From Blumeriella jaapii (taxonomy: Eukaryota > Ascomycota > Leotiomycetes > Helotiales > Drepanopezizaceae), in the NCBI GenBank assembly GCA_009599575.1, contig VWND01000011.1, positions 310,001 to 374,000 of the forward strand: a stretch of 64,000 bases of DNA, in the 5' to 3' direction. The position numbers and the translations under genes are program-made. How positions within the stretch are numbered: the first letter of the stretch is position 1; every line of letters starts with the position of its first letter. Below are positions 45,301-57,868 of the stretch, piece after piece. The notes beneath the pieces are model-generated. The model was not told the DNA's origin and ran no database searches. It saw only the letters and a list, made by a program, of their open reading frames with translations.

Positions 45301-46560
45301 CATCTGAGTCGCTTCCCCTCTTGCCTCTTCGGCCACTAACGACGACTCTGGACTGGGAGAGAAAGACTCAATATCAGCAGTGAGAGCTATTGTCGAAGAC
45401 TCCCAACACCAGAACAATAGCTGACAGCTCCTGACATCAGAATACGTCTCTCCAACGACGACCAAATGTCAGCATACTAGTGGCATCTTAATACAAACAC
45501 ATGCTCGGATCCAGACCCATGGCTAGAGGCAATTGCATTAGAGCCAGAGGGGCTGAAGGCGCCTATGGGCGAGATGCCGTCGGTGCAGGCACCTCCAGGA
45601 TCCAACCCGCACGTAGCAGCCTTAGACATGGTAAACGTGCCATAGGCGCAACAGCAACCAATCATGTCGAGTCAACCTCCGGTACGGGACCTTTCTCAAA
45701 TGGAACAACCATGGCCATCAGTTCAGATTGGCCCTGGTGTACAAGGCCTAGATGAGTAGCCTCACGAGCAACCGCTACCACCAGGCTATCCTCAGCATTA
45801 ATCTGGCTTAGAGGCTCGATTTGAATCACGGCCACAAGTCCAGATGGACCCTACCTCACAAAGCTTTGTGGACAACCTTCAACAGCAGCTATCTCGTGGC
45901 TACGATTAATGTCAATCTAATTCCGCAGCTCGATTGGACCCACGGCATCAAATCCAGATGGGCCCTGGCTCACAGGACTTGGCTGAGAACCTTTAACAGC
46001 AGACGTCACAAGTTAATGATCAAGATCAGTGTGTTCCAGCAGCTCAAACGCAACTACTATCGCGTGTTAAAGCAAATGGATAGGTGGGTGATACATACGC
46101 GTGCCGATACTACTTCTGGCTTATCCTTACCGCCGATGTGCGGCAATTGCACCACGAGATTGATCAACCGCTCCAGTGCAGTTTCGGGCAATGCGGCCAA
46201 CGGTTCGCAACTAGCCAGACTCTGATACAGCATTTTGTGAAATTCCACCGTAAGGGCTACCGCTGTCCGCGCTGCTACAGAGGTTTCCGCACTTCAAAAA
46301 ATCGGACTGGACACGTTAGTGGGAGCTACAATCTTACCTCATTTATTCGTCTGCGAAGTGTTAGGATGCAATATAAGATGCGCAACTAAACGGGGCTTGC
46401 GACGAGATCAAAGACGAAGCCATTAATGCCCCCGCCTGCTCTGTTTGTGGATGTGACTTGAACTTCGAGAGTAAAACGCTCTTGAAAATGCTGCGGGTCA
46501 AGCCAAAGGGCACCATTGGACCTCTTGAGAAAAGCTACCACGACGGATGGGTGTGAGACA
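45301..46560 (+). pseudogene. Decayed C2H2 zinc-finger gene
   Basis: One frame from about 45361 to 46390 reads as Gln/Pro-rich protein but has stops at 45418, 45478, 45643, 45757, 45799, 45907 and 45994. All are TAG/TAA and most sit where CAG/CAA would suit the Gln-rich context. It contains an imperfect internal repeat (QVQMDPTSQSFVDNLQQQLS and QIQMGPGSQDLAENL). C-terminal fingers follow: C-x4-C-x12-H-x4-H (CSFGQCGQRF...HFVKFH, about 46170-46245) and a partial CPRCYRGF finger. After a frame change come CEVLGC and CSVCGCDL remnants to about 46520. It was probably a C2H2 transcription factor. Confidence 0.6.
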
Positions 46561-47609
46561 GCGCTACTTGATTACAATCTGTTCTCCCTTCCTTTGTTTC
46601 GTAGTGCTTTTCCGCAATGCTCTTTATTCAACCCCCGGTTGTTTTACAGAGCCCGAATTATCACTTAAATATAGGGTAGGAATTCAAAATGGGACTCGGA
46701 GCACAAGTTAACGATTGGTTTTTTTTTGTAACGGAATAATCTAATTCTTTATCGCATTTCAGTTTTGAGATAGCACACATGCAAAATAATAATAATAATA
46801 ATAATAACTTAGCGTCCCAGAACATGAAGCATAGGAAGAATGCACTTCGAATCCCGCGTGGGTAGGGCAACAGATAAACAGAAGTATATCTACCTTACCG
46901 GAGCCTGTGAGGCTGTTGTTGTCTACTTAGGTACCTAAGCTCGGCTAATTCACGAGACTCGAAACACCCATTATTATTATCATCACCCAGGCCCAAATCG
47001 GTACTGGAAAGTCAAGGTTTCGAGGGAGATGCTGTGTCAGGTAGAAAATGCACGTATACGTAGGTAAGCTAGGTATATATTGTCCCTTGGCGGCCCGGGG
47101 AAGAGTTGGAGCTGCTCTTAAACGCTAGGGACGAACCGCACTGTACTTACCTGTCTCGGGGAGTCGAAAGCGGACCAGGGGAGGCTATCAGACAGCTTTT
47201 CAAGCTCACTGGGATTGTGACTTTCATTAAGCCGTTTTTAGAAATCGAATTTTAATCACAAACCTCTTTAGGTCGAAAGAGTCAGTACGTGAATTTTCGT
47301 CTTGCTAAACTGTTCTTGAAATGGAAGGTACGTACGTATTATGCGTATGTAGGCGTGCTTTTCACTTTGACGCAAGTAAAAGCCAGACATCGATATCAGC
47401 ATGTTTGGAGCAAAGCCTCTCTTAAGCCCGACCTCTTGTTTATATCGTCGCTGAAAGCCACGCGTGTACTGTCTTCCTTTTAATGATTAACGAATATCGG
47501 TCCTTACAAAGACTTGACATCATCACATTTTTTTGATCGTTTATTTGTGCGGTACGATCGAGTGTACTTGGATAATAGCGAGGAAACTGAACAGTAGCAT
47601 GCGGGTAGG
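46561..47609. other. Intergenic, nothing recognised
   Basis: AT-moderate sequence with an AAT trinucleotide run at 46784-46807; no supported gene. Confidence 0.45.
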
Positions 47610-47618
47610 TATATATAC
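47610..47618 (+). promoter_or_regulatory. TATA-like element upstream of small finger gene
   Basis: TATATATAC lies about 150 bp upstream of the ATG at 47768 in otherwise mixed sequence. Confidence 0.4.
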
Positions 47619-47767
47619 AAGACAGCGGTGCACCACTCTATTGAAGTTTCAGTCTGAGAGATTACAGCTACGCAGAACACTAGCAAGAAGTAGCTAAGTT
47701 CACAATCCCTCGACGAAGAACTAGCAACCTCGTGCTATGAGTATTGCCACGTCTAGAAGCTTGAAGC

Positions 47768-48228
47768 ATGTCACACAGCACAAATATCTACAGAGGCGCA
47801 GACTTCGAGTGGGACATCCAAGTCGCAGAACAGTTTATCCAACAACAACAAAATCAACCAACGCAAGACCAAACCCGAGTGAAACAGACGGAGAAGCAGC
47901 TGCTCCACGGAAAGGAAACTGTACTGAACAGACAATTACCCTCCAGTTGGCCAACACCTCCTTCCGCTTCGAGTGCCGCAACCGCTCGCGCCACTACAGC
48001 ACCATCGACTCTCTGCGCTCGCTCCTGGCCATCCACCACCCCGACGGCGGCGCCGACCAGATCGTGGGCGCGAAGTGCGGGTCTGGCTTCGCGCGGCTGC
48101 TTGTGCTGTGCGCCTGGGTGGACGGGCAGGAGGGGGCCGTGTATGCGGAGAGGGGGGGTCTTAGATGGGAGAATGGCCGGGGTGGGAGAGTAGGAGCGAT
48201 ACACCCGCGAGAGGATTTTGGTGAATAA
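47768..48228 (+). CDS. Small protein with a degenerate C2H2-like finger
   Basis: Preferred model: ATG 47768 (MSHSTNIYRG), exon to 47878, 53-nt intron 47879-47931 (GTGAAA...CAG, phase 0), exon 47932-48228; 135 aa. The alternative is an unspliced frame from 47737. Both share the C-terminal part, which has FECRNRSRHYSTIDSL followed by RSLLAIHH. This follows the C2H2 spacing but has Arg for the second Cys and Leu for the first His, so two of four zinc ligands are missing. A Gln-rich N-terminus in the spliced model resembles other fungal finger proteins. Function unknown. The donor is weak, so the intron is uncertain. Confidence 0.5.
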
Positions 48229-49539
48229 AATGGGGCCTTGTAGGCTTGCCTGTTGGTCTTTTTATTGGGGTTTTCGAAGGATAAAGTGGTATTGACGACT
48301 GCCCAAAACCGCAATCGTGTTGAGTGTTGGAGGCTTTGGGTTTGAACTGTGATGAGGGCGTTTGCGATTCGCTGACTGGAAAATCTCGGAGAGTCAGTGT
48401 TGACATCTCCAAGCTTTTTGGTGCGCAGGAATTGCGATTGTACATCGTTGGCTTTTTTACATGTGCGATTGTGTGGGCCGTTTACTTACGAGATCGCCTC
48501 TCCCCGGCATTACGAGACGTCCGTACAGAATGAAAGCTCTGTAAGTGATCTATCGACACATCTAACGCTGAAGTAGAATGTGGTGGCGATCTCATAAGCG
48601 ATTCAAAATGCTTATCTAAACCGTAGGCAAGTGTACACGGTATTTCCAGCCACGCAAGCTACCACAGTGAACCGTAGAATCAAGGATGTAGAGCCGAAAT
48701 GGGCGTCCACCGAATTCGAACTACATCGAAATGAAGCAACAAAGCAACAATCGCATTGTCTTTCAATAAAGACAAGGCAGGACGTTGTTTGCCAAATAAA
48801 GAATGCGAAGGGTATCTTTGTGTGTTGAAAACTGGTGGCTCAATTATCTATCAAAGGCTGAATAGCGCCGAGGATTGTCTTTGCAGAAGGGCTAACATGG
48901 CCTTCGAGACTTATCAGCATCAAGAGACCAAACATGATGAGTGAAAGATCACCATTATACCCATTTCAAAATCAATATCCAGGTTAACGTGTCGTTTACT
49001 GATTGGGTCAAATTCACAGAACCTATTCCGTTGCCTAATCAGTAAACATGATGTGTATAATTGCAATCTAACCCCGGGTGGACTTTCTAGTCCGCAGTAC
49101 ATGACTTGTTCGTATCCTCAATCTCAATCAAATCAGCAAGAGCATCATAAAAGCCATTGCCGCTCTTGTTTCCAAACTTTAACGCTGATTGTCCCCTGTA
49201 GCATGAACCGTAACTAGCGCAGAACAATTTAGGCGTAGACTTATGATCATCTCCTTGCCGTCGATATAAGCGAGAACGGCACAGGACTGGGCACAAAATC
49301 GTCTGTCAAATCCGAATCCAAAAAGGAAAGTGATGAAATCAACTCCATGGATCACAGCGAGAAACAGCCGCAGTACTCTGTCTATACCTCGTGCCGTGAC
49401 GCGAAAACCTCCGTCAGAAGAACACCACGCTTCGCTTAGCCGAAACAGAGTAAACACCAAGAAGACAGAACAGCAAAAGAACAGCACCCATCCTCACCAA
49501 ACAGCAGAACTATCTACACAACAGCTCTCACATGGAGCG
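48229..49539. other. Intergenic, nothing recognised
   Basis: Holds a short inverted repeat (arms 48994-49004 and 49037-49047, GTTTACTGATT) and no supported gene. Confidence 0.45.
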
Positions 49540-49547
49540 TATATAAG
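49540..49547 (+). promoter_or_regulatory. TATA box of triple-finger gene
   Basis: TATATAAG lies 118 bp upstream of the ATG at 49658, followed by a C/A-rich leader free of upstream ATG. Confidence 0.6.
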
Positions 49548-49657
49548 CATCTACCCATCTGCCCACCTGCCCACTTGCCCACCTCACTCTGACAGACACA
49601 CCTAACTCAACACCAAATCCAGATTCCCCTGAAGAACAACAGAGACCCAACGCAAAA

Positions 49658-50305
49658 ATGAACCAACACAACGGCTGGACCCCTGTCAACCCTCGCGCGC
49701 CCCCTCCCGCACCAGGACGCACCCGCCTCCCAGACCCCAGAGCCGAAGGCGTCGCGGGCCAGCTCGCACGCCAACAAGCCAACGCCGGCGCCAACGACAA
49801 CACATCCTCCGCCCTCGCCCACCCCACCTCCTCCGGGACCTTCCTCATCCCACGAGCCCCCCACCACAGCCGCGCAGCCGGCATCAACACAGACAGCACC
49901 TGTCTCCACTGCTTCCTGCGCTTCGGCTCCCGGCGGGGGCTCGAGACGCACTTGGGGCGCTGTGGGGCCGCTCCGAGGAGTGCATTCCCACCAGCACCGC
50001 CGGGAAACCCGGGCCCGGCTCCGGGCGCTCTCGGGGGTCCGAATCCAGGTCCTCGGTACGGGCTGCAAGCTCGAGCAAGTCCCTTCCTTACCCCCGCTAC
50101 CTTCTTCCCCTGTCTGCACTGCCTCTTCAAGTTCCCTTTCCGGGAAGGGCTGGAGACGCATCTCGGCGTTGGGTGTGGACAGGCGCTGCTGGGACGCGAG
50201 GCGTGCGAGGCTTGCGGGATGCGGTTCTGCTCGGGGTGGGGGCTGCAGACGCATCAGATGCTGGGGTGTCGGGGAGGAGTTGTGAGGATGGGCTATGGTG
50301 GGTAG
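49658..50305 (+). CDS. Triple C2HC zinc-finger protein (215 aa)
   Basis: Single-exon frame from ATG 49658 (leader ACGCAAAAATGAAC, good context). Three regular fingers: C82-x2-C85-x12-H98-x3-C102, C152-x2-C155-x12-H168-x4-C173 and C183-x2-C186-x12-H199-x4-C204. The fingers share an RxGLETHLG-type helix; the fourth ligand is Cys, not His. The N-terminal 80 residues and the 103-150 linker are Pro/Gly/Ala-rich and likely disordered. It is probably a nuclear nucleic-acid- or protein-binding factor; no named family is recognised. The stop is followed 7 bases later by a 26-base G run. Confidence 0.75.
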   Translation: MNQHNGWTPVNPRAPPPAPGRTRLPDPRAEGVAGQLARQQANAGANDNTSSALAHPTSSGTFLIPRAPHHSRAAGINTDSTCLHCFLRFGSRRGLETHLGRCGAAPRSAFPPAPPGNPGPAPGALGGPNPGPRYGLQARASPFLTPATFFPCLHCLFKFPFREGLETHLGVGCGQALLGREACEACGMRFCSGWGLQTHQMLGCRGGVVRMGYGG

Positions 50306-50312
50306 GTGAGAA

Positions 50313-50338
50313 GGGGGGGGGGGGGGGGGGGGGGGGGG
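50313..50338. repeat. Poly-G tract (26 bases)
   Basis: Uninterrupted G run in the 3' UTR of the triple-finger gene; could form a quadruplex in RNA or DNA. Length in the assembly is unreliable. Confidence 0.9.
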
Positions 50339-52177
<1,839 letters not shown>

Positions 52178-53253
52178 TCACAGTAGCCGTAACAGGTTCC
52201 TCAGTCCTGTTCTCGGCTTATCTGCCGCTTGCAAACTGCGCGGGACGTGAGGAATAAGACTGCCGCTGCTGTCGGTGTGCTGCAGGAGCGTCTCTTGCTT
52301 GATCCACTCTTTCTGCTCGGGGACCCAGAGATGGCTGTTCTTCCCGTTAGTATCTCGCACGACGTATCTACACAGAACACATGATAGTGTGAAGCGCGGG
52401 GGCCAACATACCCCATATGCTTCGTCTTGGTGAGCGCGCGAGACGAGTACTCCTCAGTCAAGATGCGATCAAAGGCGTACGGCACCAGCACTGGCACGCC
52501 CTCGAACTCCGTCTCCCGCAGCGGGTAGATGTCCCGGATGCGATAGCGGTGGTGGTTCTTGCAGCTCCACACACCCGGCTGCGCGCTCGGGTTCGTCTCG
52601 CTCAGGCCGGTGATGTCGATGAAGAGCCCGTTGCGGACGTCGATCCAGCGGGCATCGATGACATTCCGGCCGTCGCCGCGGACCCGCTCCACCGCGAAGC
52701 GATTCACGTCCAGCAGGTACTCGCGCGCGATCGCGGTCCCGTCCTCGGCCGGGGCGGTGTAGTTGTGCAGGGTCATGTTCAGGTTGGCGCCCAGCCAGGC
52801 CAGCGTCGCGCCCGAGACCTGGGTGTCGAGGTCCCAGTCCCAGGGCATGATCTTGCCATTCCACCACCAGCCCAGCAACGTGCCGTGGGCGATCCAGGTC
52901 TCGATGTTGCGCGCGCGGAAGACGGTCAGGTAGGAGCGGATGAGGTGGTAGAGCGTGTCGCCGCGCTCCTCATAGCTGACGGGCTGGCCGGCGAAGTAGC
53001 GCCTGTCGTAGTGGCCTAGGTCGTTGCCGCCGCCGGGCTCGTGGAAGTACTTGCCGCCCCAGGCAGAGGGCTTCTCCTCGTAATCATCGAGGCCACGGCG
53101 GAGGATGTCGGCGTCGGCGTCGGCGTCTGCGTCGGCGATGTGCTGGACGTTTTCTGCCTCCGAGGGCGTGGGCGTCGGGATAGCGAGGGTGGACGTGAGC
53201 CAAATGAGGGCTGGAGAAGCTGTGAGGAGGAAATGGAAGTGGTGGAGCTTCAT
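52178..53253 (-). CDS. LicD-family (fukutin-related) phosphotransferase-like protein
   Basis: Exons 53253-52412 and 52367-52178, with a 44-nt GTATGT...TAG intron; 343 aa. Start chosen at 53253 (MKLHHFHFLL) because it begins a hydrophobic signal or anchor (residues ~8-25). An Ala-Asp repeat (ADADADADAD, 40-49) follows. The core has HGTLLGWWWNGKIMPWDWDLD at 123-143, the LicD signature with D139, D141 and D143 as likely metal ligands. LicD proteins transfer phosphorylated groups (phosphocholine, ribitol-phosphate or mannosylphosphate) onto glycans. In ascomycetes such proteins act in the secretory pathway and are related to Mnn4. Substrate not predictable. Confidence 0.85.
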
Positions 53254-54160
53254 GGTGAGACAGGACCAGGCGCAGAAGTCGGCCAAGAGGGGAGATTCAC
53301 CGGCCGTGGAACCACCATATCTAGCAGCCCCCGGAGACAGCGAAGGCGAGAGAGCAAGAGAAAGAGGCCGCTCTTATGAAAATGGTCGTGTGCTTATCGA
53401 CAACTTTGCCAAGCAGATCATCCGTCCACCCGCCTCGAGGCAGCATGAAAGTGATCTTGGCGAGCGAGTAGCTTCTTGGATCGACTGCGGCTGCAGATGC
53501 TGACGTGGAACAGAGGAGGTAGCGGAGGAAGAAAGGAAACGAAAGCGAGCTGAGAAGAGACGTGCGTACTGCACTGTACCAAAATGAAATGTTTCGCTCG
53601 CCATCGACGCAGGTATCCGAAGAAGGGTTGAGGTGACGGACGTACTGTACTCTGGCCGATCACAACGAGAAAAAAAGACAGAAAGGGGGAGCAACGTACC
53701 ATGGTCCTGTAAAGCAACGCATGGCACACTCTTGGTATCTCCATCGAAAATCCCGGCTCGCCGGCGTGCCGTCGCTCGATTGATTGGCAGGAAAGGGAAT
53801 TGTGTCGTGGGATGAGAACCGGGATGGAACAAAACTTCGAACTGTGCTGGAGGTGCGCTTGCACGCTTGTGGACTAGTCTCGGGGTCACGGGACGGGATC
53901 TGGGCCGGGCGGGAGTCGGGGTCGGGCATTCATTACTCGCTAATCTTGCCATGGCGAAACGTCAGCCCGACATGGCAGCAGTCTTTGCATCTAGGAATTA
54001 GGATATCAAGCCTGAACCCTCTGATGATATCAACCGGATACGAAGAACAGTCCGCGTACGGGCAGGTAGTATGCATTACAGTTTTGGTTAAACAAAGAAG
54101 CGTGAAAGCTTGGCGTCTGCGTTTATTTACTGCTTGGTCTCGGTAAACATTTCCTTTCGC
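53254..54160. other. Upstream region of LicD-like gene, nothing else recognised
   Basis: Promoter of the minus-strand gene is expected here. Open frames on both strands look like random GC-rich sequence. Confidence 0.4.
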
Positions 54161-54298
54161 CTAATGTTTAATCTGCCTTTGGTTCAATCTGCCTTGGGTC
54201 TAATCTGCCTAATGTTTAATTTGGCGATTGTTTAATTTGGCGATTGTTTAATTTGCACATTGTTTAATTTGCCAATTGTTTAATTTGCCTAACGTTAC
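54161..54298. repeat. ~17-bp minisatellite
   Basis: About eight units of the form ATTGTTTAATTTGCC, degenerating toward the left end. Confidence 0.85.
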
Positions 54299-54699
54299 CT
54301 ATATTACGTTGATCTGGCAAGCACGCAGATCTTGCGAGCGCTTCCGAAAGATTGCATGTATCTTTGTTATCACACCTACACGCTTCAATATGCCGATGCA
54401 TGTCCTTACATGCAGAAAGCCACAGGGCGCATTCCCGAGATGCAAGACCGTATTGATTTGTTGCTTGCTTTATATGTCCCGCGAAGTGTAGATTATGGTG
54501 TTGCTTGTTTTTGAAAGCAAGTCTCTGCTTCATACTACCGTCTCAAGTTCTGGTTGATGCAAGAATGCAGGCTATCGGATGCCCAAGGGTATAGTAGCAA
54601 ATCCCAAGTGGGAGTGTGTACTTGGAAACCTATCTTATACTATGTCCTCTGGCATCCTCAACGTGAGATCTTGCTGCACGATGTGCAAGTCCAGTTGTT

Positions 54700-55490
54700 G
54701 GCTGCAATACGACTCTCGGTTCGGCTTCGGTTTTGTTCAGAATCTTTTTTTTTGTACTCATGAAAAGTTTTCTAAAGCGCGACTTTTATCAGCGGCATAT
54801 TGTTGATCACTTAGCGTTTACTCTGTTTAGCATCGATAACCCGGATCAAAAATTTCGATTTGCCTTGGTTTCATTCAGAATTGGTATTTTACCAAAAACC
54901 TTTAAAACGCAACTTCTATCAAAATCAGAATAACATATGATTCATCGTTTAATCTGCTTAACAACAAAACCCGAATCAAACAACTTTCGGTCTTGCGTCG
55001 GTTTATTCAGAGAAGATTTTTTACATTTTACCAAAAACCTTTAAAACGCAACTTCTATCAAAAGCAGAATGATCTATAATTCACTGTTTAGTCTGCTGAG
55101 CATGAAAAGCCCGAATCAGAATACTTTCGGTTTTGCTTCGGTTCATTCAGAATTGGTATTTTCTATTTTATCGAAAAATCTTTAAAATGCAACTTCTATC
55201 AATAGCAGAATAATATATGATTCATCGTTTATTCTGCTTAATATAAAAAACCCAAATCAAACAACTTTCAGTCTTGCTTCGGTTTATTCAGAATTGATCT
55301 TTTACATTTTAACCAAAAACCTTTGAAACGCAACTTCTACCAAAAGCAGAATAATGTATGATTCATCGTTTGATCTGCTGAGCATGAAAAGCCCGAATCA
55401 GAAAACTTTCAGTCTTGCTTTGATTCCATTCCGAATCGGTGCTTTCCATCCTTCGCAAAGACACCTTCACAATGCAACTGTCCGCTAGCA
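54700..55490. repeat. ~140-bp tandem satellite with a 280-bp higher-order unit
   Basis: The anchor ACGCAACTTCTATC (variants) recurs at about 54778, 54908, 55048, 55188, 55329 and 55470, a spacing of 140-141 bp after the first. Alternate copies match best: copies with AATCAAACAACTTTC alternate with copies having TGAGCATGAAAAGCCCGAATCAG, giving a dimeric unit. It lies directly upstream of the F-box-like gene. Confidence 0.85.
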
Positions 55491-55802
55491 TAGTATCAGC
55501 TCAACTCCCAAAGCTTTCACCCAGGGGCCCAGTAAAAAGCGCGTAAGCCACGTGCTTAACACGGGGCCTGACGTACCATTAGCGCCCAATCAGAGACGCG
55601 ATCTCCATCGATCGCGCCTTCCCGTACCAACTTCTCACCCCAGCGGCCAGAGACAAGAAATTCACTTCCTCGACTCGTTCTCGACTCACCCTCGATCCCT
55701 CGATCGCGCTTTCCTTTTTCTTTCCTTTCTCTTCCTTTCCCGGTCCCGTGATCAAGTCCTAACGCCTCTTCCTCTGCTCTGCTGGACGCGTCTCGACTGG
55801 CC

Positions 55803-57868
55803 ATGGACAATAATGTCACTCTGCCGCCGACTCCAGATGCGCAACATCTGTCCCACCCACCGGTTACTCTAAACGGCAACATCTGGTATATAGTGTTCAC
55901 AAAGGTAAGCCTGAGCCTGTCTGCTTCTGCCACTGGATTCGGAGCATAGGATTCATGTCTGGGCTTGTTAATATGGTAAACGGCGGGAGCTGCATCGCGG
56001 CTTTGATCCAAGAGCTTGTGGCTTTTGATCCCTTCTCTATTAACAGACAGCACAGGACTAACTGTGAAAAATGCAGATCAGGTGTGCGCACGACGGAGAT
56101 GATGCTGCTGGCAACTTTCAGTACAAAGAGTGGTTCCGATCTTGCCGACTTATCTCCCGGGATTTCGATGGCTTTTTGACACCGATCGTCTACCGTGAGA
56201 TAGTGCTGGGGGCACATTCACCAGTCAATTAGTAACTCAGTCTGGCCCTGCAATTGAGCAATTTTTGGCAAGGATATTATTTCCCTTTGAATTCACTTTC
56301 GCTTCCTGTTTCTCGCATTCAACTTCCAGCGCTAATGCTTGTTACAGAAGCATATCTTCCAATACACTACGGTTCTCTCGATTGCTAAACCCCCATCCAG
56401 TCCCGCAGACGTTCTGGTGTCTTACATGACCGAAAAAATACCCCATTTAATCGAACAATGCACCCGTCTGACGTCTATCGACTTCCCCCGCAAGATACCG
56501 GGCAAAGAAATATCGGACGCTTCTGCTTTGGCTGGACTGCCTTACATCGCAGCGCTGTGGCTTAACCCTTTTCTGCGCAGCGTCAAACTCGACCGAACTC
56601 GTCGAACATATCGTTTGGAGATCAACATGGCCAGCAACATACTGCAGTTTTCAGACCTTGGACCTACCACAAACTCTCCGTCATCTGTCGGCTCATCTTC
56701 CGTGGAGTCTCAAGTGATTGATAGGCTTGAGATCTGCTGCGTGGCAAGTAAACGTTTCGATCCGGGCTTTGCTCTACAATCCACGTCGACGAGACTGCCT
56801 CCAGTCAAGGTACTCAAGCTGGAGAGATATGATTGGAAACACACCCCAGAAGAGCTCGAAAATCTCTGGGACTTCTCGGAACTCTGCCAACTGGATCTAT
56901 CTTGCCTGAGCATACCTGGCCTCTCAAGTATTTTCCGCTTGCCCATGGTTTCCTTCCCGAAACTGCAAAGTTTGACGATTGAATACTATACCTTAGGCTA
57001 CCTCAACCAAGCCGACGAGTCTGCGACCCAAGAATGCCTATTGGCTTTCTGCGGCGGTCTCAATCGCCTTCAGACTCTGGACGTCAAAGCATATGGTTGG
57101 TCGTCGCTCGTCACACCGCCAATGCTCTCCAAGGTCGGCTCGACTCTGCGAAAGCTCCGCTTGACTGACCCAATCATGCATCAAGCCGTTCGTCCCCGGA
57201 AGATGAAGCTTCTGCTCCAAGACTGCGATCATATCGAGGATCTTCAGCTTGATGTAGACTCTAGAGAAATGAAGGTGAGCGCCCCACTCGGGGTAGCTTC
57301 TATCCCTTCCTCGGTGTCTCTCGTTACATCTGGTCGGAAGCCTACTTGTGCTCAAGGTGGAGATGCTCGTCTCATGACGACTGGAGTCTTCCGAACGAGG
57401 AGCGCCCTTGCTAACCGCGCGCAGGATACCACCGAGGCCTTGATCTTCCTCGCGTCTCTCGGGAGCGTACAGCGCCTGACTCTCTACTTTCTCCGCGTGT
57501 ACATCACGAAGAGCCTGTGGACCGGCGACAGGAACCACGATTGGGCCACCAGCATCATGCAGTTCATCCACTCCCAGCGACCCGGCAAGGCGTTCGAAGA
57601 GATTTCCGTGCACTGCGTCAACAGGAACATGGATGACTCGCAATACGTTCACGAAGGTGCGGACAAGGAGCGCGTTTTCCATTCTCGCGTGTCTGACTCG
57701 GGCAAGTACCTTCAGTGGGGCGATGAGCGTATCGTGCTGGAGCCGGAAAAGGTGCAGGTTCAGGGTGAGGATGCGGAGGATGACATGGGACATTCTGATG
57801 CTGCTGATGCTGATGGTGCTGACGAGGGAAGAACTGGTGAGGCTGTACCACCACCGGCAGAGAACTAG
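55803..57868 (+). CDS. F-box/LRR-like protein
   Basis: Model: exons 55803-55904, 56077-56223, 56348-57274 and 57425-57868; 539 aa. The N-terminus has NGNIWYIVFTK then RSCRLISRDFDGFLTPIVYR, the LPxEIW...L..CRxVSRxF...TPxLYR layout of ascomycete F-box-like proteins. The body has regularly spaced Leu-rich strands (VKVLKLERY, LCQLDLSCLSI, LQSLTIEYY, LQTLDVKAY, LRKLRLTD, IEDLQLDV, VQRLTLYFL). The C-terminus is acidic. F-box proteins recruit substrates to SCF ubiquitin ligases. The intron 57275-57424 (GTGAGC...GCTAACCGCGCGCAG) is exactly 150 nt and has no stop, so retained transcripts would still be translated. The exon 2 end is uncertain (weak GTCAAT donor). Confidence 0.65.

Noticed and set aside
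53374..53952. 192-codon minus-strand open frame upstream of the LicD-like gene
   Set aside because: Ser/Pro/Arg-rich with no domain; overlapping frames on both strands are equally open, typical of GC-rich noncoding DNA.
54320..54763. About 145 codons open except for one TGA, moderately protein-like
   Set aside because: No recognisable motif, no clear start and it runs into the satellite array; kept only as a weak possibility of a relic.
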